Below, in pieces: positions 46,690 to 56,862 of a stretch of 64,000 bases of DNA. The DNA is from Acanthosepion esculentum (lineage: Eukaryota; Mollusca; Cephalopoda; Sepiida; Sepiidae): positions 101,870,341 to 101,934,340 of the forward strand of contig OZ038485.1 in NCBI GenBank assembly GCA_964036315.1. Direction: 5' to 3'. The notes under the pieces are model-generated. The model was not told the origin of the DNA, did no database searches, and worked only from the letters and a program-made list of their open reading frames with translations. Every line of letters starts with the position of its first letter. Positions within the stretch are counted from its first letter, which is position 1. The position numbers were made by a program, and so were the translations under genes.

Positions 46690-47022
46690 AACATATTTAG
46701 GTAGCAAGTTTTCTTTCAGATATTATTGAATGTAGCAGAAAATGAAGGAGTAGTTTTTTTTTGGGGGGGGGGGGAATCAACTTTTTTCAAACTAAACACT
46801 TTTGATAGTACTAATACCATTTCTTCCTCCCAATTCAACTGTGGGTTGTTTATTCACAGGTTGTCATCTAATGACAAGTGTTTGGTTTAAACCAAGAAAA
46901 ATTTATTAAAAAATATTACTGTCTTTCATTGTCTGTTACATTCAATAATGTGTGCGTATGTATTACATACATATATATATTTCTAAAGTAATGCATATTT
47001 TATTTATTAATCAGACAGATTT

Positions 47023-47136
47023 CATCACTTTAAATGCTATTTTAGTGGATACTCATATTTGGGTAGATGCTCCATTTATTTATAAATAAAGTGTCAACCG
47101 AAATATGGGTATCCACAAAAAATAGCATTTGAAGTG

Positions 47137-47138
<2 letters not shown>
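47023..47138. repeat. imperfect inverted repeat, ~56-bp arms (MITE-like hairpin)
   Basis: 'ATCACTTTAAATGCTATTTT' at 47023 and the reverse complement of 47138 (ATCACTTCAAATGCTATTTT) start two arms. They continue through GTGGATAC(T/C)CATATTT(G/C)GG to a loop near 47082. The right end runs directly into a TA microsatellite. It has the shape of a small foldback MITE. Confidence 0.8.
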
Positions 47139-47178
<40 letters not shown>

Positions 47179-47235
47179 CATACACACGTATAAATATATA
47201 TACACACACCCATATATATACACATACACACACAC

Positions 47236-47317
<82 letters not shown>

Positions 47318-47327
47318 TGTGTGTATA
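47138..47327. repeat. cluster of (TA)n, (CA)n and (TG)n tracts
   Basis: Alternating TA, ACAC, TA and TG runs with only short interruptions; the longest is the TA/TG tract at 47237-47316. Confidence 0.95.
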
Positions 47328-47457
47328 AAGTAATGTCTTTAAATGAGTTTACAGTTAAAATTCAACAATGGTTTTTCCTGCTCAAACAAAAATCACACTT
47401 TTGTCAAAACTAATCATTAAAAAAATTTTCACCAAGATGCATTTCTTACTGCTTCCT

Positions 47458-47531
47458 TCCCCCTCCTTTACAACAATCTCATTCAGTAACCCTCTAGCTT
47501 GAGTGGCCCTTGAGCCTTGCATTGGCTGAAC
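47458..47531 (+). mobile_element. LINE family B 3' tail fragment
   Basis: 'CAGTAACCCTCTAGCTTGAG' then 'TGGCCCTTGAGCCTTGCATT' matches the + orientation of the family B terminus and is followed by an A-rich stretch. Confidence 0.65.
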
Positions 47532-47905
47532 TAAAAGTAATAAATAAAAAAATAAAAAAAAGATTTAACAGTAGAAGCATAAGAGACTTTAAATATTGTT
47601 TTACAAAGTGATAAGGTCTAAGGAAATCAATTTTCTTTTTTTGTTTGGAGGTAGCAAATCTTACCAACCAAGCAATCACTAAAAGCTCAAGGCTTTATAT
47701 TATTATTTTATCTCTTAACATGTTACCTAAACTTCAAAGACCTATTTTAATTCAGGTGATTATACTTGTAACACTTAACCAAGAAAATGAGTCTTCAGCT
47801 ATGAACCAAATTATCTATGGATTTGCACAATTATCATTAACACTAAAAATTAAGTTTTTTCCTTCAAATGGACTTACTGGGAACTTTGAAATGAGAAAAT
47901 CTTTT

Positions 47906-47909
<4 letters not shown>

Positions 47910-47946
<37 letters not shown>
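47910..47946. repeat. 37-nt poly-A tract
   Basis: Pure A run; a second (about 48043-48063) precedes a short TA run. No retroposon body is recognised to the left. Confidence 0.9.
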
Positions 47947-47948
<2 letters not shown>

Positions 47949-48046
47949 AAAAATGGACAAAAAAATTGTTCTGGAAAGGACTACACAAAAACAAAAAGAC
48001 ATTATAGGATTTACATGAAAAACATTATGTCTCTAATTAATCAAAA

Positions 48047-48077
<31 letters not shown>

Positions 48078-48795
48078 GTAGCATAACAGTTACTGCTGAG
48101 AAAAGGAGAACTGAAAAGTTGAGTTAAAATTTCAGTATAGCCTGTTGCATTCACTTTCGTGCAGATGCCCTTAATGGCTTTAAGCAAGCGAATCCATATT
48201 CACACTTATCATAAACAAAGAAGTGTTCAAAATAACAGAAACCATATCAGTTGAGGACTTTCAACAACAGCAACAGCTAAAGTGGATATCACATGTAATT
48301 CGAAGAGAAAATAACATGTTGACATTCCACACAACTTCAAATAAAAGGTTAGGAAGGAAATCCCCATAAATACTGGAAAGAACGATAACATCTACTGAAT
48401 TTGAGAAATTTATTTTCCCCAAAAATTTTTTTCAAGAGAAAGATTTTATAAATTTCAACAGGCAGTAGTACTGGCTGCACAGTCAATAAATGCCAAATGT
48501 TATAAAGAAACTGCTAATATTACAATTGGAGAAAAACCTAAATTCATTTCTTTCCTCCTCTACTACAGGTTAAATAGCAGTGTAGACTGGGCTCTTTAGC
48601 CTTGGGCAGCAGCTGGTCTAAGAGAAGAAACAATCTGAATTCAAAACCATGAAGAAGACAACAAGAGTTCAGTCTACTAACTTTCCCAAGACGTCATGGA
48701 AATTCACAAACAGTGAAAAAAGGAATCTGTGGAGAGATGCGGTCAGCTACACTCTGAAGAGTTCCTGCATTTTTAATAAAGGACTAAATAAATAA
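48078..48795 (+). mobile_element. SINE group S1 split by a ~350-bp insertion
   Basis: The head (48078-48195) has an A-box-like 'GTAGCATAACAGTTACTG' and ends at 'GCTTTAAGCAAGCGAATCCA'. The body and tail resume at about 48550 ('TTCCTCCTCTACTACAGGTT', 'AAATAGCAGTGTAGACTGGG') and end at 48795. In other S1 copies these parts are contiguous. The intervening 48196-48549 includes a weak LINE-like trace ('KWISHVIRRENNMLT' in + frame, 48275-48320). Confidence 0.65.
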
Positions 48796-49484
48796 AAAGG
48801 AAAGAAAAATCTTTTTTACAGTTACACAAAACAGCAAAAGAATAAAAAAAAAAAAAATTTAAAAAATCTACATAGCATTTTTAAAATAACAGAATTACTG
48901 TTTTCAATTCTTTCATTACAAGAAAGTTTGTTTTTTTCCTCCATTCCATGTTCATTTAACCAGCATGTTATGTGCAGATATAATATTAAAAACAAAAATC
49001 AACTAACAATAGTAAGGGCAATCTTTGAAGCTACTTCAGGTAAGTAATACTGCAAAAGTAGATATCTCAAAAGAAAGAAGAAATTCTTTCCCAACATTTT
49101 GAGCAAAGCATCGAAGAATTGCCAAAGAATTCTGGCATTGGCTGCTGGCAAGAATTATAGATCCATAATGCAGAAAGCAGAAACTACTATTCTGCAAGTG
49201 CAATAGTATGACATTCAGTTAATGCTAGGTCAGCAGACCAGACAATTTCAGTTGGATTGAAACAGATTCGCTTCGGGGATCAATTTTAGCCAACAACTGA
49301 AGCAGGAGATGTTTATCTCAATAGGAAACAAACGACTGATCTAAGGATAAGCACAGATACAAATGTAAATCTCAATTTCAAAAATGCTGTCCATGTTAAG
49401 TGAGAAAATAACTTGGGATGAAAAGTTCTCAAAAGTAAATGTGTAGCAAGTCCCAAGAAAAAAAAATAATAAATAAAATATGAA

Positions 49485-49540
<56 letters not shown>

Positions 49541-50565
49541 ATAAACAAAAAATAAAAAGAATTCAAATTAAAATAAGGCATTTACGCCTTCCTTTAAAAC
49601 CCTTCTCTTTCTCTCTAAACTTCTCTCTATATACTTCTGTCAACTAATGAGAAGGCAACCCTCAAATAAAAAAGGGGAAGAGGATAAGACTGAACCAGGC
49701 CAAAAAACAGTGGTTTGCTTGACCAGTCTAGCCATTTGTGACTAAAAACTAGTAAAATTCAAAGAGGTTCCATGCATAACTTCCACTATATAAAAAAATG
49801 TAAAAGAAACAAATGCCATAAAATAAAATAATAATGGCCAATCAAAAACATTAACATAAGGAAACTTTTGATGCTAGCCGAAACCAAGGTTTGCACCAGT
49901 ATTCCGAGAGCCAGGTCAAAAGGATATAAAATAACAGCCCTGAGCCAGATGAGGAGATTAATACTAAGAATTTCCTGGCAATTCTCCACACAGCAATAGA
50001 TACTATCCCAAATATAAATATACACCCTGGACTTTTTTTTCAAATATCTTTCTTAAAAGTAATGCTCCTTTCTCAAGTCAACATATTTATGTATGACCAT
50101 AAAAAAAAATGAAAAAAAGAAAACAGTTAACTCCTGATAAAAAAAAATAAAAAAACATCAATAACAACATTGAGTTTTGTTTGAATGCCAAAAACTTACA
50201 TCACTTAGTGTCCTCCATAGTTTTACTTTCCTTAATGCCGAGAGAATTAAAAATATTTTAGAGCAGTCCCCAATTCAAAAGCAAAACATTTTTCTCAACA
50301 TTATTTTTCTGTGTATAAATACAGGTTTTTAATAAAATTTCTACATTTGCCTTGAAAAACTGGCTCAAGAAATGAAACATGACAGCATAAAAGATCTTTG
50401 CATTTCATTTATTAATATGGTCTTTGCAGATACATACATTTATATCTGAATTTTTAGACAAATGTAAGTATACATGGATACTGCACATTGGTTTTTCATA
50501 TAATTCTGAGTGTGTATATAGGCAGCAACTTTTCATTTACACAAGTTTGGTTAAAGATTTATGAA
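48796..50565. other. unassigned AT-rich DNA with an (AT)n tract
   Basis: (AT)n at 49488-49532. 49080-49400 is less AT-rich and might be a repeat. No gene recognised; the 49786-50043 minus frame has no motif. Confidence 0.45.
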
Positions 50566-50868
50566 ACAGTATTTACATTAGTCGGACTATTGTCCTCATC
50601 TTTGTCGCCATATTTGTCAGAACGTTTCGGCCGTTGTACGCTCCAGCCTTCTTCAGGTGGTTGGAATTTCGAACTGAAACCTTTATTTTCGATCACTGGG
50701 GTAGACTGTTCTAGTTCCACGTGCCATGTTTGATGGATGTCAGTTATCAGTTATCTCCTGCTAATTTTCCCTCTGAAAGTTCTCCACTGCCTCAACCGGG
50801 TATTGAACTCACACTCTTTGGGTCTGTCACTGGATCTAACCAATGCCTTTATCCACTGTGCCATGTGT
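50566..50868 (-). mobile_element. SINE group S3, minus strand, most complete copy
   Basis: Minus-strand head at about 50868: 'TGGCACAGTGGATAAAGGCA' (A box) and 'GTGAGTTCAATACCCGG' (B box). The body has 'GGTTTCAGTTCGAAATTCC'; the tail has 'CTGAAGAAGG', 'CGGCCGAAACGTT', 'AAAGATGAGGACAATAGTCC' and 'GACTAATGTAAATACTGT'. The same order is seen at 29.2 kb. Its 92-bp tail also appears inverted immediately beyond its head. Confidence 0.88.
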
Positions 50869-50961
50869 CCTTGAAGAAGGCCGGAGCGTACAATGGCCGA
50901 AACGTTGTGACAAATATGGCGACAAAGATGAGGACAATGGTCCGACTAATGTAAATACTGT
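50869..50961 (+). mobile_element. inverted S3 tail adjoining the SINE head (palindrome right arm)
   Basis: Reverse complement of 50566-50657 with four substitutions and one 1-nt indel over about 92 bp. It begins within one base of the S3 head on the other strand. The pair forms a palindrome with a 211-nt loop. Confidence 0.9.
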
Positions 50962-51835
50962 ATATAATACCTCATCTCAGAAATATAGACAGACTCAGAT
51001 TTATGAAAGTTCTTTAAGCATGTCCACCAATAATGAATAGCATAATTATGAAGAAAGCATTTATTTTACACAAAATATTTTTCAGCATAATATCTTTCAT
51101 TGTTCATGCCTTTAACCTATTACTTTTCCATCTATCAACCACTAACCACCAATAATTTAACAAGGTTATCAATCTACCATCAAAGAGGAGTAAATATATA
51201 TATATTACTGCTTTAATGACACAAAGCACCCCTCAACAAAAAAAAAAGTCATGGTTTAGTCCTCAACAGAATGTGGATATGTACATACATAGATGGCTGA
51301 TTGTACTTTCTCACAAAAATGGCTGTAGCATTTGTTGAAGTGGACAGTTCATGCATGGCCGGATGGATGTGTATTGACACGGCTTAATGTCAAGTGAATT
51401 GAAGAAATTCTATCCATGATATTTGTATCACTAAAGAAAAGTTGGTCATTGTTGCTTTCAAATTGGGAAAGATAAAGTCAAAAGCCAGAAATTGTCTTTA
51501 AAAGGCAACCAGCTCTGCAAATGGACAACAAATGTGAAGGTTGAATAAATAAAATAAAATAAAATGATAATCAAAAATATATGCCCCCTTCAAAACAGAC
51601 AATACAAAAGCCGCCAATTGTTGGCAATACTGCTTTTATATAATTGACTATTTCTTATTGCTATAAACGTTATACTTAATAAATACACGTTTGAGTAGAT
51701 ATCCCTGCTTTTTTCAAGTCCGACTAAAGAAAATGCGCCTTCCAACAAGAATCAAATCTGTACTCCTTTCTTCCAGTGCCCCCCCCTCCATCCCATCGAG
51801 TATACTTTCACCAATTCTTCTATATGAGCTGTGTA
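50962..51835. other. unassigned AT-rich DNA
   Basis: No recognised features apart from a short TA run near 51195. Confidence 0.45.
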
Positions 51836-52472
51836 CCCTCAGGACATAGGCAATCATGGCCCTTCGCAACTTCATGTCTGTTGGATCTCTTAATAAATCT
51901 TGTCTTTTTTGCTATTTCTCCTAAACCCTGTTCCACCATCCATTTACTCAAGCCCATCAAGTGTGTTATGCAGTTTTTCTCTGTTCCTCAATCTGTCTGG
52001 CGAGTACCAGATTTTCCAAGCCCTCTTTCCTCATTATGTACCCTAGAAAATTCAATTCTCTCTTCCGGTTGTTAAGTATGAATTTCCTTTCTTGCTTCCA
52101 TTTTCTCCAAAACCTCATTGTTGCTCACATTTTCAGTCACTGGCATCCTCAGCATCCTTCTGCAGAACCACATCTCCGTCGCCTCAAGTCTCTTCTTCAT
52201 CTTTGCAGAGATGATCCCGCATTCATTGCCACATAGGATGATAGATATCACATAACAGTTCAGTACTCTTTTCTTTGTTTCTGACAAAGTTTTTCTGTTT
52301 CTTAATACTCTGCTTAGCTTTTGGAATGCATCTTTGGCTATCCAAATGCATCTTCGGGTTTCCGTGTCACACATCATGTTCCCAGATATTTATATTTTTG
52401 CACTGGTTTGATTTTAGTATCTCTAATTTGTAATTTGCAATTTGGGCTCATCCTTTTGCTAACAACCATTGG
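51836..52472 (-). mobile_element. LINE family A, longest copy of the RT 3' part
   Basis: On the minus strand from 52472: 'MVVSKRMSPNCKLQIRDTKI' and 'KPVQKYKYLG', then (after a shift) the frame 52377-52072 with 'DTETRRCIWIAKDAFQKLSR', 'VLRNRKTLSETKKRVLNCYV' and 'RLEATEMWFCRRMLRMP'. It then continues in other frames to the family's 3' end near 51836. Corresponds to 408-1094. Inactive. Confidence 0.88.
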
Positions 52473-53689
52473 CTATGACAAAGCAAGTCTCAGTATATAC
52501 TATTTAAGAAATGCACATTTCTCATTGAGACTTCTCAAAGTCTATATCTGCTCACTTTACTTTTGTACCTGAAGTTTAAACAAATATTAAATGAGTAATG
52601 GATTTTGTAATTCGATATTATTATTAAAATAATCATTATATTTAGTGGATGTTTCATGCCTTTGAATAGATATCCTAGTTTTTTGGGGGGGGTTTTCAAC
52701 ACTGAAATTAATGCCAGCTAACCTTGAGATCTAAATGTCCTATTAAAGAAAATATACAGGCCTGACAGGAATAAAACCTGTATTGCCTTTTTGTAAGTCA
52801 ATTTATTATACCTGAGGCATTACAATGTGACTATGGAAATATGAATTCTTAAAAAACAAAATCTTTTGAAATTACTGTTTGAAAAACTTTTTGCAGGTCG
52901 GTGCCAATAAACCATGGTAGTTGGGGTCCAAAACTTCTATCTGCGGTTTAGATCAAAAGTGAGCCATGATGTCATGATTGCCAGCTTAGACCACCAAAAC
53001 AGCTTGTCAAGTCCATGGAGTTATCCACAAAAATGGGTAACACAGTGGCTAAGCATGCAAAATGTGTATTCAATACTAGGAGTTGAATATTGGCAGTTTT
53101 GAAAAACATTTATTAAAACTATCCTTTAATTTCACATAAAAATCTGCACTAATGTGAATAAATTTGAATGACAACAGCCTAAAATGATTCCAATTATAAA
53201 GTGCCATGTCAGTAGATCCATCATTGATGACAGCAAAAGATGGCAGAAATCTCGTACACACAAAATTTTAAGAAAAAATAAAATGAATTTTTCTTGTGGT
53301 TTTATTAAGATTTTGTACAATACATTGTATTGTAATGTATTAATAAAAATAACATAACAATACAATGTAGTGACATTTACAAACAAGCACAGGTTTCAAT
53401 GCAATGTAATGATACAATACAATTCTTTTTACAAAATTCACACGAAACATTTTTGATAAATTTGCATGTACGTAATGGAAAATAAAAATAAGGTTCATAA
53501 TAACACTAAGAAAATCAGTAATGGAGATTTGCTTCTTGTTTTTTTCTCTTTTCTTGCCATCTCTGAGCATAGTCTGTAGTTGTAAAGCATTTACTGAATC
53601 ACCAACACTCACAAAATTCCAAGCTGTATTGGACATTCTACAAGCTTGACTGTTAACTGGGTGCATTGGTATCTGGCTCTACCTCTTTA
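52473..53689. other. unassigned AT-rich DNA
   Basis: A G8 run lies at about 52684. 53040-53100 has a weak tRNA-like 'AACACAGTGGCTAAGCATG'. The minus frames 53132-53386 and 53340-53666 show no motif. Confidence 0.4.
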
Positions 53690-54345
53690 TCTTGTTCTTC
53701 TGCCAGTAGAGACCCAGCAATGGGGAAATTGTCATCAATAGTCATACCAGGCTGACAGAAATTTCACAAACTGGTGCAGTTCCCATTACCACCTTGTGAA
53801 GCTTGTCTTCAGCTGCCTTCACTTCTTCGTCTGTAAAGCCTTGAAATTCACACTCTGGTCTGACAGGGTCTTCTTCATCTACTTCTGTTGATCCCAGTGC
53901 CTTATCACAACAACTAATAACACTCCTCTTTTTGAAAATTTTGAAACCTTGTTATGAACAACTCAGCTTGTGTTGTGCCTGCCAACCTTGCTTCACTGTT
54001 TATTTTTACCTGTCCTATGCCATGGTGCTGCTTCTACCTTCTCAACCATCTACTAGATACACTGAATTCAGTGCATTTTACCCATGAAGTTGTTGATGTA
54101 TTTTCTCAGACTTGGCTTGTATAATAGGCCCTGACATGGGTATCCCATTATTTCTAGCTTCACAGAACATGTTAAATGTTGCCTTGTCAAGATCAGGGTC
54201 CCTGGCAGTTTGGGCCCTTTTCCTCTTCAAACCTCCTTTGTCTAGCTCATCTAAAAACAAACTTTGTAGCTTTTCTTCATTTTTGATCCAAACTCTCAAT
54301 GTAGATTCTGGTACACCCATCTCTTTAGAGACTTTGCCGCAAATA
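53690..54345 (-). mobile_element. pogo/Tigger-type transposase relic, catalytic core missing
   Basis: The minus-strand N-terminal part (54345-54060) has 'GKVSKEMGVPESTLRVWIKN' (pipsqueak-type HTH), then 'GLKRKRAQTA' and 'LDKATFNMFCEARNNGIPMS' with 'GPIIQAKSEKIHQQ' (CENP-B-type HTH). The minus-strand C-terminal part (about 53990-53690) has 'KALGSTEVDEEDPVRPECEF' and 'TDEEVKAAEDKLHKVV'. The DDE catalytic domain that should lie between is absent, so this is an internal deletion or a decayed copy. A poly-T tract precedes the first part. Confidence 0.75.
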
Positions 54346-54893
54346 AATTTATTAAAATAAAAGATTATACAGAAAAAAAAAAAAAGAAAATCAGACTTTA
54401 AAAGTGTCACAATCAAGTTTGAATTTGTTTCAAATGAGGATCCACTGATGATTATGATTTTAATATGAACATGACAAAAAAATTTTGGGTCCATCATGCA
54501 TATGAAGCTCAAGTGACATTGTGGTTTATTGGTTCGCAGCTTAATGGCACGGACCTGTATTAACTACTTTTAACACAGACTACAGCAAATAAATAAATAA
54601 ATGTAACAGATGATTATAAATATGTTCCAATTAAACAGAAAATTCACTTTCGATTTTTCATATAAAACTTTTTTTTAAATATTTTAAAAATGCATTTCTT
54701 CTGGGGAAAAATGACTTTCTAATATCTACAAATTAAGCTGCTAAAACAAAAAAATATCACATTGTTTCAGCATAGTAGACTGTAATTTCAAACCAATGAA
54801 TGGATTTCAATGCTATAAATTAAACAAAATTATTTTCTTACTTTCTCATGGTTTAAATTAAATAACATTTTTTTAATTAAAAATACATTTTTT
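54346..54893. other. unassigned AT-rich DNA
   Basis: AT-rich; includes (AAAT)n near 54590. Nothing recognised. Confidence 0.45.
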
Positions 54894-54894
54894 T

Positions 54895-55050
54895 TGCTTT
54901 TCTGCAACAGTAAGCCAGCCTTGTTGTTCCAGTTATTAACTGTAACAGCATACACCGTGTCTTTGTGTCTTTCCATACTAACCCCAAAAGTAAAAGAAGC
55001 CTTGGTTAAGGTATCAGATGTAACAGAATACCTGGGGAAGAGACATGGTG
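54895..55050 (-). other. exon-like open segment of unknown family
   Basis: On the minus strand a pyrimidine-rich 'ATGTCTCTTCCCCAG' acceptor-like site near 55036 is followed by about 45 codons free of stops, reading 'YSVTSDTLTKASFTFGVSME' then 'RHKDTVYAVTVNNWNNKAGL'. The segment is clearly less AT-rich than its flanks. There is no convincing donor site; the frame runs on through AT-rich sequence to a stop near 54830. I recognise no family. It may be a terminal exon, a retrocopy fragment or chance. Confidence 0.25.
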
Positions 55051-55111
55051 GTTTAATTTGCACATTGCTTTGGTTCCCTAATGTTTTCTCTACCCTTGTT
55101 TTTATTTCTAG

Positions 55112-55357
55112 CAAAGATGGCTTACGGCCATATCGTGTTGAAACATTGGTTCTCATATGATCCTCAAAGTTAAGCAATGTCAACCCTGGTGAATACCTAG
55201 ATTGGTGAGCCAAGTTCCAATTACAGTTTGGCATGCTATTTTCACTTATGTGCAAATACTATTGGGAAGGTATGAATCCACCTCTTCTCCCCCAGCTATA
55301 GGTTAATTAGTAGGACTTGTATCAGTAAATCATTATCACCAAAAAATTCTTACAATC
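55112..55357 (+). mobile_element. SINE group S4 with deletion across the 5S/tRNA junction
   Basis: The 5S-like head 'GCTTACGGCCATATCGTGTT' and then 'GAAACATTGGTTCTCATATG' is closer to true 5S rRNA at its 5' end than the 12.7-kb copy. After 'GAATACCTAGATTGGTGAGC' it jumps into the tRNA B-box part ('AAGTTCCAATTACAG'), then the S1-type body and the tail ending ATTCTTACAATC at 55357. It therefore lacks the end of the 5S unit and the start of the tRNA unit. Confidence 0.82.
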
Positions 55358-55954
55358 CCAAAATAAACCACAAAAAATAAAAATAAAAAAAAATAAAGCA
55401 ATCTAGCATAGATATAATGCTTAAATTGTTGGCCAGTTGTCCCTATCACTGCTTCTGGACAGGAGACTCCTTCACCTAAACTGTGTATGGATAAAATCTA
55501 AAAAAGCCCTAAGCTCAAAATTGAAACATTGCTAGCCCAAGCCAGCCATATGTCACACTAAACTTCATAGAATCCAAAGAGTGATTAAAATCCCAAAATA
55601 ATGACAAAGACTATAATATCTTAATAAGAAATTAACAAAACAGTTTATTTAAACTGTTAATTACACAGGTGTTTCAAACTGGTATCTTTCTTTTTCCACT
55701 TTTAATGGTTCAGAGTGGTATGCACTACTCTGAACTTCAAATCAATCTTTTTCAATGGCAATGATGATGGCAATAATGATAGAACAACTGTCATAGGTGG
55801 AGAGTTAATCTAATGGTCAATGCTTATGACTGCTGCTAAAATCTGCTCTTTTTGTGTGCCTATCACATTTCCAACACATTTCTTCTCTTTGGTAGCCTCA
55901 GCAGAACTCCCTAAATTATGCTTTTTGTTTTTCTTGTTTTTTCCATTTTGTTTG
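55358..55954. other. unassigned DNA
   Basis: Nothing recognised. Confidence 0.45.
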
Positions 55955-56862
55955 TTCACCCAATACAAGGCCTAAGAGCCACTCAAGTTAGAGGGTTACT
56001 GTATAGTGTTGTAATAGTATAAGAAAAGGCAAGAAGTGAAGTTCATGGGGTTATGAAGGAAATATAACAGTTAAACTTAGATTTGACGAGGTCAAGATTG
56101 TAGTGATTGGAAAACAGCCTGTCTGTTCCACAAAGCAGCAATCCTTGGGTGGAAGCTGTACAAGTGGAACTTATTTCTTATTAAAGAACTACAAAGGAAA
56201 TGGAAAGGATTCATACTTATATACTTGGCATGGTGTGTCCTAATTGTAAAGGTCAGGAGTGGTGGGACGAAGGAATGTAGCGTGTCAGAACATATGTCAA
56301 GGAAGTAGTTAAAGAGCAGCGTGAGGCTTCTTAAGTTTCAGCTGCAAGAATGGGCATATAGGGTGAAAAATAATTCATCACCCACAAGTGCAGGTAGATG
56401 CTGTTGAACTAGCAAGACAGGTAAAGAAGATATGACAACAATATTCCATTTTTGGCCTGATTTGGCTCTTGCAAAGATAGAGTACAGAAAGAGGAGTCAG
56501 GTACTTACTGGAGCAGTACAATGAACCAACCATTTTTCCAGCATCTCTAGCAATAGATTAAATATAAGAGTTCCACTTGAGGTCTGGGGAGAACTTGAGT
56601 CCCAATAGACATTTGAGGCAAAGAGCCTACTTGAGAAAAGACCCATCCATCATGATGGGTGAAAGTTCAGAGTTGCTTGGAGGTGGTGGCAGAACATGAC
56701 TAATTTGATTTTGGCCTTATGAAATTTTACAATCCAGTCCTTTCCCCATTGAGCCACCCGAGTTAACTGAGAGGAATTACTAGGTTCTGGTCTTCCAGAT
56801 TTTTAAAAGTGCACCTATAAACTGTTATATCATCTGCATTACAGCCAGTGACACATTAAACA
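55955..56862 (-). mobile_element. LINE family B, longest copy, RT active site to 3' end
   Basis: The minus strand from 56862 reads 'CNADDITVYRCTFKNLED', the RT active site with the Tyr of YADD changed to Asn and both Asp kept. Post-catalytic blocks follow in several frames (near 56700 'NFIRPKSN', near 56500 'LYCSSKYLTPL', near 56450 a QIRPKMEYC-like piece). The 3' terminus is the RC of 'CCCAATACAAGGCCTAAGAG' at 55960. Jockey/CR1-like. Numerous frameshifts. Confidence 0.85.

Noticed and set aside
54894..55160. Plus-strand 88-codon frame
   Set aside because: Antisense shadow of the exon-like minus-strand segment, running into the 5S SINE.
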